Below, in pieces: positions 63,756-64,000 of a DNA stretch of 64,000 nucleotides (positions are counted from its first letter, which is position 1; every line of letters begins with the position of its first letter). Source of the DNA: Streptomyces tibetensis. Lineage in GTDB: Bacteria > Actinomycetota > Actinomycetes > Streptomycetales > Streptomycetaceae. The position numbers were made by a program, and so were the translations under genes. Under the pieces are notes generated by a model, which was not told the DNA's origin, searched no databases, and worked only from the letters and a program-made list of their open reading frames with translations. Location of the stretch: NCBI RefSeq assembly GCF_007655005.1, contig NZ_SZVW01000010.1, positions 248,001 to 312,000 of the forward strand, given 5' to 3'.

Positions 63756-64000
63756 ATGCGCAGCACACTCGTCCTGCACGCCGTCGACTCGCACACCGAG
63801 GGCATGCCGACCCGCGTGATCACCGGCGGCATCGGCACCATCCCGGGTGCCACCATGAACGAGCGACGGCTGTGGTTCCGCGAACACCGCGACGACATCA
63901 AGCAGTTGCTGATGAACGAGCCGCGCGGCCACTCCGCCATGAGCGGCGCGATCCTCCAGCCGCCGACCCGGCCCGACTGCGACTGGGGCGTCGTCTACAT
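63756..64000 (+). CDS. Proline racemase family, likely 4-hydroxyproline 2-epimerase (partial)
   Basis: The first 81 or so codons are present before the window ends. HAVDSHTEGMPTRVITGG and EPRGHSAMSGAIL are typical of proline racemase and hydroxyproline 2-epimerase N-termini. The catalytic Cys/Thr region that separates racemase, epimerase and dehydratase lies beyond the edge. GGA precedes the ATG, five bases after the deaminase stop. It would provide cis-4-hydroxy-D-proline to the upstream dehydrogenase. Confidence 0.87.
   Translation, partial: MRSTLVLHAVDSHTEGMPTRVITGGIGTIPGATMNERRLWFREHRDDIKQLLMNEPRGHSAMSGAILQPPTRPDCDWGVVY

Overview
The base composition (very high G+C), codon use, frequent GTG/TTG starts, a leucine TTA codon in an exported-enzyme gene, twin-arginine signal peptides and gene content all point to a Streptomyces chromosome or a very close relative. 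I see no rRNA, tRNA, CRISPR array, insertion sequence, integrase or phage genes. Most of the window reads as accessory catabolic DNA in which transporter, regulator and enzyme sets sit side by side.

Layout. 0-3.4 kb: a cut-off beta-lactamase-family serine hydrolase, a secreted tripeptidyl-aminopeptidase-like hydrolase (with a TTA codon) and an SDR. 3.8-8.8 kb: a quinate/shikimate catabolic set (MHS transporter, TetR regulator, QsuD-like dehydrogenase, QsuB-like two-domain dehydroshikimate dehydratase) with two matching 24-bp CTAA-N16-TTAG palindromes. 8.8-19.4 kb: a membrane-anchored repeat protein, then a minus-strand pentose-phosphate operon tkt-tal-zwf-opcA-pgi-gnd followed by a histidine phosphatase; pgi carries an in-frame copy of what looks like a dispersed Streptomyces repeat. 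19.4-21.9 kb: an AraC regulator divergent from tkt and a secreted GH16 beta-1,3-glucanase with a LacI-type operator. 22.1-26.3 kb: a plus-strand set SRPBCC / phytoene-desaturase-like / SDR / MpaB-like protein.

26.3-35.1 kb: an aromatic-acid degradation region. A MarR regulator faces an SDR-amidohydrolase-acyl-CoA ligase-MaoC operon across a 28-bp palindrome that covers the -35 box. An MHS transporter-hydrolase-IclR operon lies on the other side of marR and a PaaX regulator closes the set. The content resembles non-beta-oxidative hydroxycinnamate (cou-type) pathways. 35.1-53.6 kb: a large divergent glycan-utilization locus. The minus arm holds a PfkB kinase, an ABC sugar importer, an alkaline-phosphatase-superfamily enzyme, LacZ, and two Tat-exported phosphoesterases (calcineurin-like and PHP). 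The plus arm holds DeoR, GH4, GH38 alpha-mannosidase and GH29 fucosidase. Three unrelated phosphoesterases beside exo-glycosidases that seem cytoplasmic suggest a phosphorylated, mannose/galactose/fucose-containing glycan as substrate. This is the best candidate for an undescribed system here.

53.6-59.7 kb: a cupin, an orphan ATP-grasp enzyme, a phosphoesterase/4'-phosphopantetheinyl-transferase pair, a small ORF, an XRE/ImmA-IrrE pair and an HTH-less MmyB-type ligand-binding protein. 59.7-64 kb: hydroxyproline catabolism (three dehydrogenase subunits, a DapA-family deaminase, and a proline-racemase-family epimerase cut by the window end). Two dehydrogenase subunits carry coding minisatellites of different sequence.
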